From Saxidomus purpurata (lineage: Eukaryota > Mollusca > Bivalvia > Venerida > Veneridae), in NCBI GenBank assembly GCA_022818135.1, contig JAFMSR010000001.1, forward strand, positions 35,308,672-35,372,671: a stretch of 64,000 nucleotides of DNA, in the 5' to 3' direction. The position numbers and the translations under genes are program-made. This document shows, one piece after another, positions 49,701 to 55,898 of this stretch; the stretch's first letter is position 1, and every line of letters starts with the position of its first letter. Below the pieces are notes generated by a model. The model saw only the letters and a list, made by a program, of their open reading frames with translations. It was not told the origin of the DNA and made no database searches.

Positions 49701-50644
49701 ATTTATTATCAACAACAGTCTTGAAACTTATATTATCCATACTACTGGTCATCTTGAACGTGGATAGCAAAAAGGTTTTTGTTTTTAAACTTACTAACTC
49801 CGAGCAGTCCAGTCAGTCGTTTTGGCCCTATTCTGCCTTGATTAACTGTATATGTTTACACCTGTTAAGTTTTAGACTAAATAAAAGGTAAAAGAGTCTT
49901 TCAAAATACTACTGTGGTCCACGTTACATATTATTGACAGGCAGGTGAGTTACTATCTCTGATAGTACAATCATTACCAATATTCTTCCTCTTGGATATT
50001 ATCTACAACGAAGGGGACTGTACAAATCAGAAGATGCACATTAAAAGAGATATCGTGACACTGTTTTTGTTTTTAAAAAACTTACCTTCAACTTGATACA
50101 CTTCTAATCTTTTTACAATTAACTGCTTTTTATAGATATCTTCCTGTCCTTTGAATTGGCTGTCATCGTACGCATAGCCTATTTCCATGCTGCCATTCAA
50201 ATTTATATATCCTTCCTGCTTTTCACAGTCTTCATTGGAGTTTTTCTTTTTGAATGTTAGCAAGTCGTAAGACTGCCACATCAAAGGCCCGCCACCAAAT
50301 GTTGGACCATAATCTGCATCACATGTAATAGCTCTGTCTGCATGGTCTTTCTTAATTGGCAAAAACACACATGTTTCATCATGGGCGCTGGTTTTGTAGA
50401 ACAAAAACGCAGTATCATCTTTTTTTATATCTTTTTTGTTGGAACGCCAACTTACTTGTGTGTAACCTCCGAAAATCGTGTTTCGTTTCCCGTACAGAAC
50501 GGTTACTGTCGGACCTTTCCAGTCACATTTCTCATGGAATTCCGCAACATCAGCTGTGCGTTCTGATGTATATAGAAGGTTAAAACACTTTCCTCCACCT
50601 AGGTGTGATTCAATTTCTTTAAGAATTGTCGGAATACTACTCAT
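10499..50644 (-). CDS. IFI44-like protein (TLDc domain + P-loop GTPase-like domain), six coding exons
   Basis: The joined exons (50644-50086, 26930-26893, 17475-17272, 13745-13605, 11875-11701, 10785-10499) give one 467-residue frame with GT..AG introns at every junction and matching phases. Residues 21-120 are a TLDc domain (FGGYTQVSW at 58-66, GPTFGGGP at 113-120). A PWR linker follows at 193-195. The GTPase-like part has a P-loop GMIGSGKS at 230-237, a Walker-B/G3-like FDIRG at 286-290 and a G4 TKFD at 381-384. This order and length match vertebrate IFI44/IFI44L (about 445-450 residues), interferon-induced cytosolic proteins tied to antiviral responses; family members are numerous in bivalves. 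The biochemical role here is inferred from family only. The start at 50644 is chosen because a 3' splice site (TTTATTACAG) sits 12 nt upstream, implying a non-coding first exon elsewhere. The C-terminus is less certain: an AG|GTAATT donor-like site lies seven codons before the stop. Confidence 0.85.
10786..11700 (-). other. IFI44-like intron 5
   Basis: Contains an unexplained open frame at 10983-11276 (minus) with no recognised family and several cysteines. It does not fit the IFI44 frame, which runs directly from exon 5 to exon 6, so it is treated as intronic. Confidence 0.5.
11701..11875 (-). CDS. IFI44-like coding exon 5
   Basis: Acceptor TTTTTTAAACAG, 175 nt, donor AAAG|GTAAAC; phase 0 in, phase 1 out. 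Residues 315-372 include the strand IHLVCFVTGT followed by an amphipathic helix (NENIELIKETI), matching the IFI44 segment between G3 and G4 (vertebrate IHCVVFVLDA-type strand). Confidence 0.85.
12180..12890 (+). repeat. Diverged tandem repeat, about 160-165 bp units (intron 4)
   Basis: Several degenerate units share GACAATGCTACTTACCAAAT-like, AGAAGAAGATTTTTA-like and TTTTGACTCGGxGGTCAT-like words in the same order, near 12235, 12400, 12560 and 12700. A fragment of the same family lies near 24690-24740. The spacing was judged by eye. Confidence 0.55.
13605..13745 (-). CDS. IFI44-like coding exon 4 (G3-like motif)
   Basis: 47 codons, phase 0 on both sides, donor ACT|GTGAGT, acceptor AATTAAAG. 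Residues 268-314 carry LKLRIFDIRGFDDERG, the DxxG-type G3 motif at 287-290, in the position expected after the P-loop exon. The acceptor's pyrimidine tract is weak, so the 5' edge is slightly less sure than the others. Confidence 0.8.
14330..15100 (-). mobile_element. Decayed LINE reverse transcriptase fragment (intron 3)
   Basis: On the minus strand, 15010 to about 14700 gives the pre-palm segment (DNAAGQDMIKPIVLKVLRH, the 'GPD.I.P..LK' block). After a break, 14670-14340 gives YRPISLTCILCKLIEDNVI, YSFRERRSCENQLIEL and LLILDFGTAFD, which are RT blocks 1-3 of Jockey/CR1-type non-LTR elements. An in-frame stop follows the first catalytic-aspartate block. No ends or tail are visible; this is an internal remnant. 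Confidence 0.8.
15840..16840 (+). repeat. Dispersed GTGACCTTGACC-type repeat block (intron 3)
   Basis: Repeated words GTGACCTTGA(C/T)CTTGACC (near 15860, 16005 and 16155), each followed by a sentence-like order of words (AAGTTTCATG, GGTCACTCCTAA). A boundary-like tail GACGCCTGACGGACAAC lies near 16805. It belongs to the same super-family as the blocks at 30830-31880 and 39510-40937. Confidence 0.55.
17272..17475 (-). CDS. IFI44-like coding exon 3 (P-loop)
   Basis: Acceptor TTTCACAG, 68 codons, donor CAG|GTACAT; phase 0 at both ends. Residues 200-267 contain the hydrophobic strand YNILLV followed by GMIGSGKSSLFNTL (230-243), a canonical Walker A/G1 motif and the start of the first helix of the GTPase-like domain. 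Confidence 0.9.
17476..18985. other. Intron 2, unique-looking part
   Basis: AT-rich sequence directly upstream of the P-loop exon (minus sense). No domain-like frame, paired repeat or tRNA-like box was recognised. Confidence 0.4.
18986..19215 (+). mobile_element. Probable tRNA-derived SINE fragment
   Basis: A strong B box, GGTTCGACCCC (about 19053-19063), is preceded by a degenerate A-box-like TAGTGCCTTCACC about 34 nt upstream and followed by an unrelated body. No cloverleaf with paired acceptor ends can be drawn. This is read as a pol-III-derived SINE and not a tRNA gene. Confidence 0.4.
20150..20460 (+). mobile_element. LINE ORF2 C-terminal fragment (intron 2)
   Basis: The frame through 20180-20401 reads ITRRLRTIAMETYECIDNLS, then RIKTSTYSFRYENTIQVP, VAYGQNSFRFEAAQSWN. 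This is the conserved C-terminal tail of Jockey/CR1-like LINE ORF2 ('R.IA.E.YKCINNLSP.YL ... Y.LR ... VP...T..YG..SF...A...WN'). It is a short remnant in sense opposite to the host gene. Confidence 0.75.
21250..22790 (-). mobile_element. Decayed LINE ORF2, RT palm through C-terminus (intron 2)
   Basis: Minus-strand segments in order: 22700-22590 'LQNVLKQLKA..SP.PNGTTNEML'; near 22400 WYLES; 22290-22220 AFNKVWTDGRLLKLLRS; 22190-22090, a degraded form of the HGVPQGGVLSPTLF block; 21960-21900 VEKFTYLSATLDERL; and 21660-21450 RQEQVTLFKLRTGHNRLN with a decayed CPLYDQSRIQ-like tail. The order is that of a Jockey-like ORF2. Multiple stops and frameshifts make it long dead. It lies in the same sense as the host gene. 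Confidence 0.8.
22791..24600. other. Intron 2, nothing recognised
   Basis: AT-rich sequence with no family-like frame or structured repeat noted by eye. Confidence 0.4.
25080..25710 (-). repeat. Tandem array related to 4735-5270, opposite orientation
   Basis: At least four units contain AAGGGCAATAACTCTGTAAT, AGAGTTATG.TTCTTGT, ACTGCACTTCC and GAATTCCAACCAGTAG, at roughly 125-145 bp spacing. The left flank (CACTAAATGTGATTAATACC, 25083-25103) is the reverse complement of the right flank at 5245-5265. The two arrays are therefore copies of one dispersed element with tandem innards. The right end reaches a GACCGACCGACGCCCGACCG boundary near 25715. Confidence 0.8.
26030..26410 (+). mobile_element. 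Short dispersed repeat end plus SINE-like pol III boxes
   Basis: 26035-26240 begins TACCCCTGAAGGAACTTCGTGCGTCCG and continues with TTTGTCCGGAGCATAAC, matching the boundary and body words of the larger ATGCCCC/TCCGTCC-type elements. At 26300-26370, TAGGTAAGTGG and GGATCGAATCAC are spaced like A and B boxes, suggesting a SINE fragment abutting it. Limits are approximate. Confidence 0.4.
26893..26930 (-). CDS. IFI44-like coding exon 2, 38-nt microexon with PWR linker
   Basis: On the minus strand: acceptor ATACTTTTGCAG, then 38 nt encoding DEKSQRPWRKKPT (the first codon shared with exon 1), then donor GTAATATT. It takes phase 1 in and gives phase 0 out, exactly what exons 1 and 3 need. The PWR motif between the TLDc and GTPase parts is a familiar landmark of IFI44 proteins. 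It is far below the length ORF callers detect. Confidence 0.85.
26940..28450. other. Intron 1, nothing recognised
   Basis: AT-rich sequence upstream (in gene sense) of the microexon. No recognisable frame or structured repeat. Confidence 0.4.
28452..28649. mobile_element. 198-bp inverted-repeat element (MITE-like)
   Basis: Left arm 28452-28502 and right arm 28599-28649 are about 51-nt inverted repeats with few mismatches. The shared core is AGTACTGATGGTCTCGTGTT against its complement. They are separated by a loop of about 96 nt. No coding capacity. The target duplication was not resolved. Confidence 0.7.
28650..29940. other. Intron 1, nothing recognised
   Basis: AT-rich. Two overlapping open frames at 28828-29194 show no family features and are not called. 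Confidence 0.4.
29945..30765 (-). mobile_element. Decayed LINE ORF2 C-terminal region (intron 1)
   Basis: Minus strand, in order: LEYSAVVWDNCTEFEKKKIE (30635-30575), KLQHEAARIVTGLTRSVST (30570-30510), IEEIGWLPSNDRR, YNLRNVEHFTITARRTAIF (30380-30320), VDLWNALPEDIRNASTLSS (30300-30240). The terminal zinc-knuckle-like segment is 'NADLFNNRLRENATCDCKKEIENAEHYFFQC' in pieces near 30110-30020. These are hallmark blocks of CR1/Jockey-like LINEs. Stops break the frame. Confidence 0.85.
30830..31885 (+). repeat. Interspersed repeat block rich in nuclear-receptor-like palindromes
   Basis: Starts AACAAGAGGCCCATAAGAC, a standard edge of this repeat class. It contains GGTCACTGTGACC (30935-30947) and GGTCACAGTGACC (31326-31338). 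A tandem of about 144-bp units begins at 31543, 31688 and 31831 (CAGGTCAAGTTTGACTTTGG, TCAAAGGTCAAGGTCACAGT, ACAGTTTCCGGATGATAACT). Open frames across it are shadows of the repeat. Confidence 0.75.
31890..33340. other. Intron 1, nothing recognised
   Basis: Very AT-rich, with many ATTA/TAAT words around 32510-32590. No gene or structured repeat. Confidence 0.4.
33340..34640 (+). repeat. Interspersed GTGACCTTGACC repeat block
   Basis: Five or more degenerate units contain GACCTTGAC(C/A)TTTGAC, ACTGACC, ATCATCATATGAAAT and TATTGAG(C/A)GGAAA. One perfect palindrome, GGTCACTGTGACC, lies at 33387-33399. A boundary-like GGACGGACGCCAAAC is near 34643. Same class as 30830-31885. Confidence 0.7.
34645..36403. 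other. Intron 1, nothing recognised
   Basis: AT-rich sequence with no supported gene. Isolated open frames lack family features. Confidence 0.4.
36404..38709. mobile_element. Foldback-like element with TIRs and tandem-repeat arms
   Basis: Ends are inverted: TTTTTATGCCCCGAAGGGTG at 36404-36423 faces GACCTTCGGGCGCATAATAA at 38687-38706. Each is followed inward by a GCACCG...TCCGTCCGTCTGTC tract (36437-36460 and 38634-38670). The left arm holds units with GTGTCCGG(A/T/G)CTGTA and AAGGTCAAGGTCACACT near 36685, 36860 and 37028. The right arm holds at least four inverted units (near 38085, 38255, 38415 and 38565). Tandemly repeated inverted arms are the signature of foldback elements. No transposase. 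Confidence 0.65.
39500..40940. mobile_element. ACAAGAG...ATGCCCCC interspersed element with ERE-like palindromes
   Basis: The left edge AACAAGAGCTGTTTGTAAAA plus ATGCCCCCC (39510-39545) and the right edge CTTCGAAGGGGGCATAAT (40914-40931) form short inverted ends. Inside are poly-A/T-rich units of GTGACCTTGACCC. From 40150 come better-preserved units with GGTCACTCCTAACT, GGTCACTGTGACC (40414-40426) and GGTCACCGTGACC (40559-40571). A GACGGACGGACGGACAGACA microsatellite lies near 40850. The open frame at 40561-41115 is a shadow of the repeat. Confidence 0.65.
41813..42996. mobile_element. 1.18-kb long inverted repeat (about 520-bp arms)
   Basis: Left arm 41813-about 42330 is mirrored by right arm about 42475-42996. 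Landmarks are GCAATTGCCACAGGTGGAAG at the tips, TTCCAAGCCGTTTTC against GAAAACGGCTTGGAA, and GTAGATCGTAC against GTACGATCTAC near the loop. Arms are nearly colinear with small differences, and the loop is about 145 nt. There is no protein frame beyond shadows. It could be a foldback transposon or a local inverted duplication. A transcript through it would make a long dsRNA hairpin. Confidence 0.8.
43000..43617. other. Non-coding; short tandem duplication
   Basis: A 37-bp direct duplication (ACCTGTATAAATTSTTGTGG type) lies at about 43393-43455. No other feature was seen. Confidence 0.4.
44524..44950 (+). repeat. Interspersed repeat inside the transposon
   Basis: Begins CAACAAGAGGCTCATAAGGG, the same edge as 30830, and contains GACACTGTGACCTTGACTTT and a GGACAAACAGTAGGACGGAT tail. 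It is a shortened member of the same class, inserted between the left TIR and the pseudogene end. Confidence 0.6.
45060..47480 (-). pseudogene. Decayed DUF7869-like (DDE-type, transposon-derived) gene, split by an insertion
   Basis: Reading 47480 to 47053 and then, past the insertion, 45554 to 45061. Blocks in order are FYKRKLRIFDMT, ITWNEQTGGRGPSEFASA, SCIPQNRN, HPEVREIIEKIGTSGHSSIQ, EIDILHSHIEKKL, KQVRPNEMFVIQLRDK, VPFLKVKALKHVNGLPF, and a lysine-rich tail leading to KRKDIESMLRFMPEEDR. The W-x-E-x-GGRG, C-x2-QNRN and GH-x-S-x-QE-x-D-x2-HS-x-IEK spacing is that of large invertebrate proteins annotated DUF7869, thought to derive from DDE transposases. It has at least four frame breaks or stops. 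The N-terminal half normally present is absent or unrecognisable, so it is non-functional. The family call is from memory of motif spacing. Confidence 0.65.
45562..47045. mobile_element. 1,484-bp TIR transposon, 7-bp target duplication, nested
   Basis: Terminal inverted repeats of 30 bp (29 identical) start CAGGGTCCGTATATTACAGG. AGCTTTG flanks both sides (45555-45561 and 47046-47052). Removing the element and one AGCTTTG rejoins the interrupted minus-strand frame exactly (TTKL to KQVRP), which proves the boundaries. No transposase is visible. CAGGG ends with 7-8-bp duplications fit hAT or P-type elements; this is unresolved. Confidence 0.9.
48058..49060. other. Intron 1, nothing recognised
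   Basis: AT-rich, with a short CGCTGAGTTTCATTGCAATTGGTCACTCCTA word (near 48378) shared with the interspersed repeat class. No gene. Confidence 0.4.
49060..49720 (+). repeat. Interspersed repeat fragment (intron 1)
   Basis: Contains CCGTCAGTCTGTCCGTCCAC-like sequence at the left edge and two units with ACACTCTACAGGTCACAATT (49121 and 49549), AATTTTCATT and TGTAGACGATC. It is related to the GTCACAGTGACC class but without a perfect palindrome. Confidence 0.55.
50086..50644 (-). CDS. IFI44-like coding exon 1 (TLDc domain)
   Basis: Encodes residues 1-186 and the first base of codon 187. It holds nearly the whole TLDc fold: FNLLYTS (21-27), FHEKCDWKGPT (36-46), FGGYTQVSW (58-66), AFLFYKT (79-85) and CDADYGPTFGGGP (108-120). 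It ends GTTGAAG|GTAAGT (phase 1). The ATG follows the acceptor CTTTATTACAG by 12 nt. TLDc domains also occur in OXR1 and TBC1D24, but the exons downstream point to IFI44. Confidence 0.9.
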
Positions 50645-52754
50645 CGTGAAATTCAACTGTAATAAAGGAATCAAAACGATATACGCATGCTGTCATTTAA
50701 AGAGCCTATAAACAGTGACTCAATCTCAATTTGAGACGAGCGGACATAAATCAACAAGTGACACTTAGAACCGAAAAAAAAAGAAAAACGAAGATAAAGG
50801 AAGAAGGTTGGTTAATTTCATACTGTAACAGATTCAAAGTTTTTAATGTTAAATGACAATGACGTTTCATTTAGTAATGATTATGACTAATTATTATCTA
50901 GTTCGATTATCAGAAACGTCGTTTTTCTTTCCGGGGGAAGGTTAAGAAGTTGTAATGTCGGACCTATTCAAAACCTAAAATTGATATTTGGTCATGTATT
51001 CGTACTACATTTATTACAAATGGAGAGTTCACATACACCTTACCGATTTTGTTTGTAATTGTTGATGGTTTGCAATATGGTTCATTGCACTACTGTTCTT
51101 GTCATATTTACAAATATTCAAAGATTGGTATGAAATCATTGTATATTGAAGCAAGACGATCTAACAGAACATATTAGAGAGATAATTCACAAATAAGGCA
51201 ATATAGGGTTACTGTTCTCTGGCATTACACTTCCCTTTAAGTTAATGTCCTTTCTCACTCTATACAATGAAATTTAACAAAGGGTGGTAATTAAAACCAA
51301 GGCAAGGTAAAGTAATGGTTCTCGCTACCGCACTTCTCAGTATGCAGTTTTAAGTAGTACCTTTTCATACTTTAAGAGTAATGCTACAGGAAGTGGGAAC
51401 GGACGAGTTGATTTCTATATACCATTTAAGTTCTTTCGGGGGCAGGAAAACTGAAAACGAGACTTAAGATAAAAGTTAAAATGGGGATTCTTTTATTAAC
51501 TTAGAAACTTCTCCGTCCTGTTCAACTGACTACATGTATAGGATACTTAACTGGATGAGTCACTCAATTAACACTTTTTCTGCAAAACGTCGTTATGAAT
51601 TTAAAGTGATTAAGAAGGTGTCATTTTGTATAATCAAACCATAAAACTAAAGACACTGATAAATAGTTTATACTTCCAAATGTCATGCACTTTTCTGAAT
51701 AAGAGCTTTAAGCAGTTGTCTATTTTTAAATGTTGATTATTCTTTGATTTCATACGTTACTGTAACAAAAATGAATAGAACTAGCCATGTTTATGTGCTA
51801 TCTCCTCAATCGATATGCCACATTGAACATTTTCTTTCTGGGAAATTGAAGCAAATATGTGTATCTAACAAACTAGGATATCAGTTAAAATTTGTAATTA
51901 CTTATATTGAACACATTTTGAACAGTTTTAATATATAGACTCATCAAGTTCTTACATTTAGCATTGTTTTAGGAACGCTTAGCAATAAACGAATTTCATT
52001 CTGATCAGTAGATACTTTGAATATAGGTATTCTGTCGGAATTCGCACTATCTTCTTTTCTTAGCGCCACCCCAGTATCACTGGCGCAACATCATATTTCA
52101 ACGGGCGTAAACCGTTAACAACATTATAATTTATCGAGTCATTAAACAGGCCTCAACCAAATTGGGAAAGTGTCTGTAACGTGTCTCTCTACGTTGAGCA
52201 CATTCATGAAAGATATAAGGCCAAATGTCAAAAATCAGTTTTAATCAAACTGGATGACTAAAATATATTAACCTTACTGAAAGCTACTACAAATGTACAG
52301 TGTCAGGTTCTGAATTAAAAACCTTAAAATTGTTACAGAGGGTGTAAAATCAACTCATCTTGTTTTTATATTTACGTTTGTCTCCATTTTCCGGTCCTAA
52401 TCGCTACCTTGGAATTATCACTTGCTCTTTTTCCAGTGTTTACAGTCCGTGTTTTAGAGATACTCTATCCTCAACAATTGGATTTCAAGTCACATTTTAA
52501 CTGTGGGTGTAGAGCTACTGTTAGCTTATTTAATACCAAGATAGATATTCAACTGGCAAAATTGACCGTGATTTATACTTTCCTAATAAAGATTATTAAA
52601 ATCGAATGCACATGCTATATATATATATAGCCAAGTCAAATCAGTTTGTATTAGTATACCCATATATACATGAAAGGTTCATTTCAATTTATGCAATGTA
52701 ACAGTTCGACACAATGTCAAGCACATAGAAAAGAATGATAAGTTTATAACAGTT
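50645..52754. other. Upstream region / 5' non-coding part of the IFI44-like gene
   Basis: A 3' splice site (TTTATTACAG) ends at about 50656 on the minus strand, so the first non-coding exon and promoter lie further right and are not located. Purine-rich GAAA-type runs (50772-50793, and TTTTTCTTTCC near 50924) loosely recall interferon-response elements but do not meet the consensus. An old repeat related to the 25-kb tandem family spans about 51210-51430. Confidence 0.4.
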
Positions 52755-52826
52755 TACACGTAAAAGAGCTGACACAAACTGTTCTCATTTAAATGAGAAC
52801 AGTTTGTGTCAGCTTTTTTACGTGTA
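52755..52826. repeat. Near-perfect 72-nt hairpin without loop
   Basis: The centre lies between 52790 and 52791 (CTCATTT|AAATGAG). All 36 pairs match except one G/T position (52766 with 52815), which would be a G-U wobble in RNA. Outer words are TACACGTAAAA and TTTTTACGTGTA. Neither flank shows a clear target duplication. It could be a miniature inverted-repeat relic or an expressed hairpin. Confidence 0.85.
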
Positions 52827-52899
52827 GCTTCGTAAATAAATTTTGCTAGACTTACACTGATATTTTACAAGTAGTTTTAAAATAAATTCGCAATTTGGT

Positions 52900-53890
52900 T
52901 AATGACGGCCGCTCAAAGTATTATTTGGGTAATAAGTTCCTTCTTAGGTAAATATGACTTAATTGCTAATTCATGCGAAGAACATCTAAAACGTAATCAA
53001 ACTTTTCTGTGTTTTAAATCTTCTAAAACAGTCAGACATTTCTTTTGTAAAAAAAACAGATTTGAACATGTTATAACTATCTGGTATTTATTGAATTTAC
53101 ATTTAAATCATTCCACAGATATACGAAGCCTTAGTGAGCTAAAAGCGTTTTTACAATTTTAGTCGCACTATTTATAGAATTGCCATTTGAATCTGACATA
53201 TACATACTTTTATTTGCAAATGAAATCGGAGTTTTAACACTTTTATGCCAAGTAAACAACGCACGAAAGAAGTTTCTTTCTACTAGTGGTAAGAGTTAGC
53301 ATCACATACAAATGCATTTGATGATTCTAATTTTTCAAATTACTGACATTAGGAATCTGACAAGTACACTCAAAACAGCAGAATTAGTAGTTTGTTGCAC
53401 TGCACCCAAAAACTGTTTAAGGAATTTGATATTTACCTTTGAAATATCTGCTGTGTTACATAATGTATGAAATCCCAATATTTCTGCACCATATGATAAT
53501 TGGCGTGGCCATACTTTCAAATAGTCTAATCTTTTCTGTTATATTCAATTTGATAACATTAAATAATTTTAATTTTAATACGAAGCTCTTAATGGTTGGT
53601 TAGAAAGAGATTTTTGAGTTTTTTAAAATTACAAAAAGAGGAGACTCTGACACCTAAACGTTTCCCACAACTTCCTGTAGAGCATTATTATAATATAACT
53701 GTTCATTTTCAACTCTATTACCGACATTCGTACCGACGCTGACTGACATACCACATTCATTGCAATAACGATGTGATTTATTTGGCAATAACTGTAATCA
53801 TCCTTGTGAATATGAATATAAAACTATGTCATCTGCAAACATCAACAGAAATATCTGTATACTATCTAATGCAAATATATCAGTATCGTT
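52900..53890 (-). mobile_element. Decayed LINE RT fragment with FADD box
   Basis: The minus strand gives LMFADDIVLYSYSQG (about 53850-53810; the RT catalytic FADD) and NECGMSVSVGT. After a break come LSYGAEILGFH, KVNIKFLKQFLGAVQQTTNS (53500-53390), a 'VKTLL..GF.YLW' segment, and HRKV..RFRCSSHELAIKS near 52960. This is the order of RT block 5 through the LINE C-terminal region. Stops and frameshifts throughout. Confidence 0.8.
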
Positions 53891-55305
53891 ACAATTCAAG
53901 TTTTATCAATGATATCGGAAAAACAAGAAACGCTATGTGACAATGATTTCGCGAAAAAGCGACACAAATATTAAAGAAATGTATACGTCTTTCTACCTTG
54001 TTGACCTAAGAAAGACATTTTTTTTATTTATGTCCCTAAATTTTATCCGTAAATTTGTCATTCTATTATGAGTTTTTGAAACAGGTATGTACATGCTTAT
54101 ATTTTTTCTAATTGATAATTACATGCAATTTGGAGCCTTGTTGTATATTTACAAGAAGTTATAAAAGAACTCGAAATAATAACTTGTGATGACATTTCGT
54201 TAATATATGCTGATTTAATAGCCAACCTGAGAGTATTTATATTTTCCACTCAGATTATGTATCTGATGATCGCTCTTGAAATCACTTGACATGCTTTTGC
54301 TTAAAAATACAATGTAAGAAACTCATCATGTACAAATGTAGTATTATACATGTATGTACCTTGCGTGATACGATACGTTCTGTCTGTTGTAATATTTTAA
54401 TAATAACTGAATCAATAATGTTCGATAATTATATTTACCTGAAAACTCTATGATCCCAAAACTGTCAAAAACTAATTAAAATGCATTATTCCGTCATAAC
54501 ACGACTTATATGTTTGTCTGATAACGCCGGACCATGTGACTGTGTAAACCAATAAGAATGATATAACTTATTGCCGTACTGGAATCACGTGACAAAGTAG
54601 AACTCGCTTGGATGGGAAAAGAACTATAAGTGCAGGGTTAAAGTCAGGGTTACTTCTGTGATGAATATTAAAAGTTTCAATTTGACACATTAGGATACCA
54701 ATTGCAAAAGGTAAGATTATCATGATGATTTCAAGAGAGATATTTCAAACAAAACAAGTAGATCTAAACGATCATTTGTAAATTGGTTGATTTACGGTCG
54801 ATCAATACTTGACACTTGAATGTATCACGTAGTTGTATTGTATCATAATTTTTGTTGATCACCATAATCCATATATAGACCCCTCGGCGAGTAATAAAAA
54901 ACGAACGAAGGAGAAATTTTATTTTACCAATGGTAAGAGTTTGCATCGTATACAAATGTATTTATTATTTTGTTATTCAAGCTAAAAACTATAACTGATC
55001 GTGAGATAGTTTGTCAAAAATTTCCAGATGTGTTTAAAAAAGAGACAAAATCGGTTCAAAGGTGTGAATTCCCGCCAAACATTAACGTACATGTACGTGT
55101 TAAATTTATCCTTGACTTTTACATGCATTGTGATTATGCAGTTTCTTAATATTCCGAGCCGTACGATTTACATGCTTTATTGAAAGGGCATACCATGCAA
55201 AATTGCATTCGAATACACGCTAGTATTACGCGCTCGCTATGTCAGGAATTACTTTAATATTGGTGGTCATTAACTTGCAAATGTTCTCCCAACACTGACC
55301 ACAAC
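53891..55305. other. Non-coding, nothing recognised
   Basis: AT-rich sequence between the LINE remnant and the Penelope-like element. No supported gene. Confidence 0.4.
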
Positions 55306-55741
55306 TTCAAACAGAACAATATGAACGTAGAAACTTGCACCTTCCAGTCCTTACTACCGATAACACCTTTTCCAAGTAACGAAACGATATGACCAGACGA
55401 ATTTGGACATAACAGCCAGGGCATTGAACAAACTTATTAATAAAGGTATAGGAACCATCTATGAGATCTTCACAAAACACGAAGTACAACCTCTGGTGAA
55501 TTAGCAAGCAGCCAAAAACCGCTTCTAGTTTTAGACAATTTGAACTTTGTTTAGTTACTACAAATGTAATTTAAAAAACCGACTCCAGATTTTGTATACT
55601 TCAGTTATAATTTTGTATGATTTGTATCCTGATGAAGGTCCATGTAGGACCGAAATCGGTAGAGCATTAAAACGTTGTAATAACCTACCCCGGTGTGTGA
55701 CGTGTTGTTCCTCTTTCTACCTCTGACTTATGCGTTTTAAT
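55306..55741 (+). repeat. 5' pseudo-LTR of the Penelope-like element
   Basis: The longer copy (436 nt) of the direct repeat. It ends TGACTTATGCGTTTTAAT and holds the hammerhead-like core at 55615-55675. The first part stays partly open in the frame that continues from the zinc-finger ORF beside the right copy. Confidence 0.75.
55610..55680 (+). ncRNA. Hammerhead-ribozyme-like motif, left copy
   Basis: CTGATGA (55629-55635), then stem II GGTCC-ATGTA-GGACC (55637-55651), then GAAA (55652-55655), then a two-pair stem III ending in GTA (55659-55661), the expected cleavage triplet. The first stem III pair after A-U is a U-G wobble in this copy. Stem I pairing is short and the least convincing part. 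Penelope-type hammerheads are known to have minimal stem III. Confidence 0.55.
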
Positions 55742-55898
55742 ACATCAGAGAAACTAGACTCCCGTTGGGCATCCGTCCGCACCGGTTGAGTCGCTTGTCA
55801 ACAAGAGCGGCGTGGGCAGAACTATAGTTTACAACCTACTGCCTTCATCCGTTCGTGAATCCAGTTGAGCCCTTGGATACGAAATCCGCCAACTTCTA

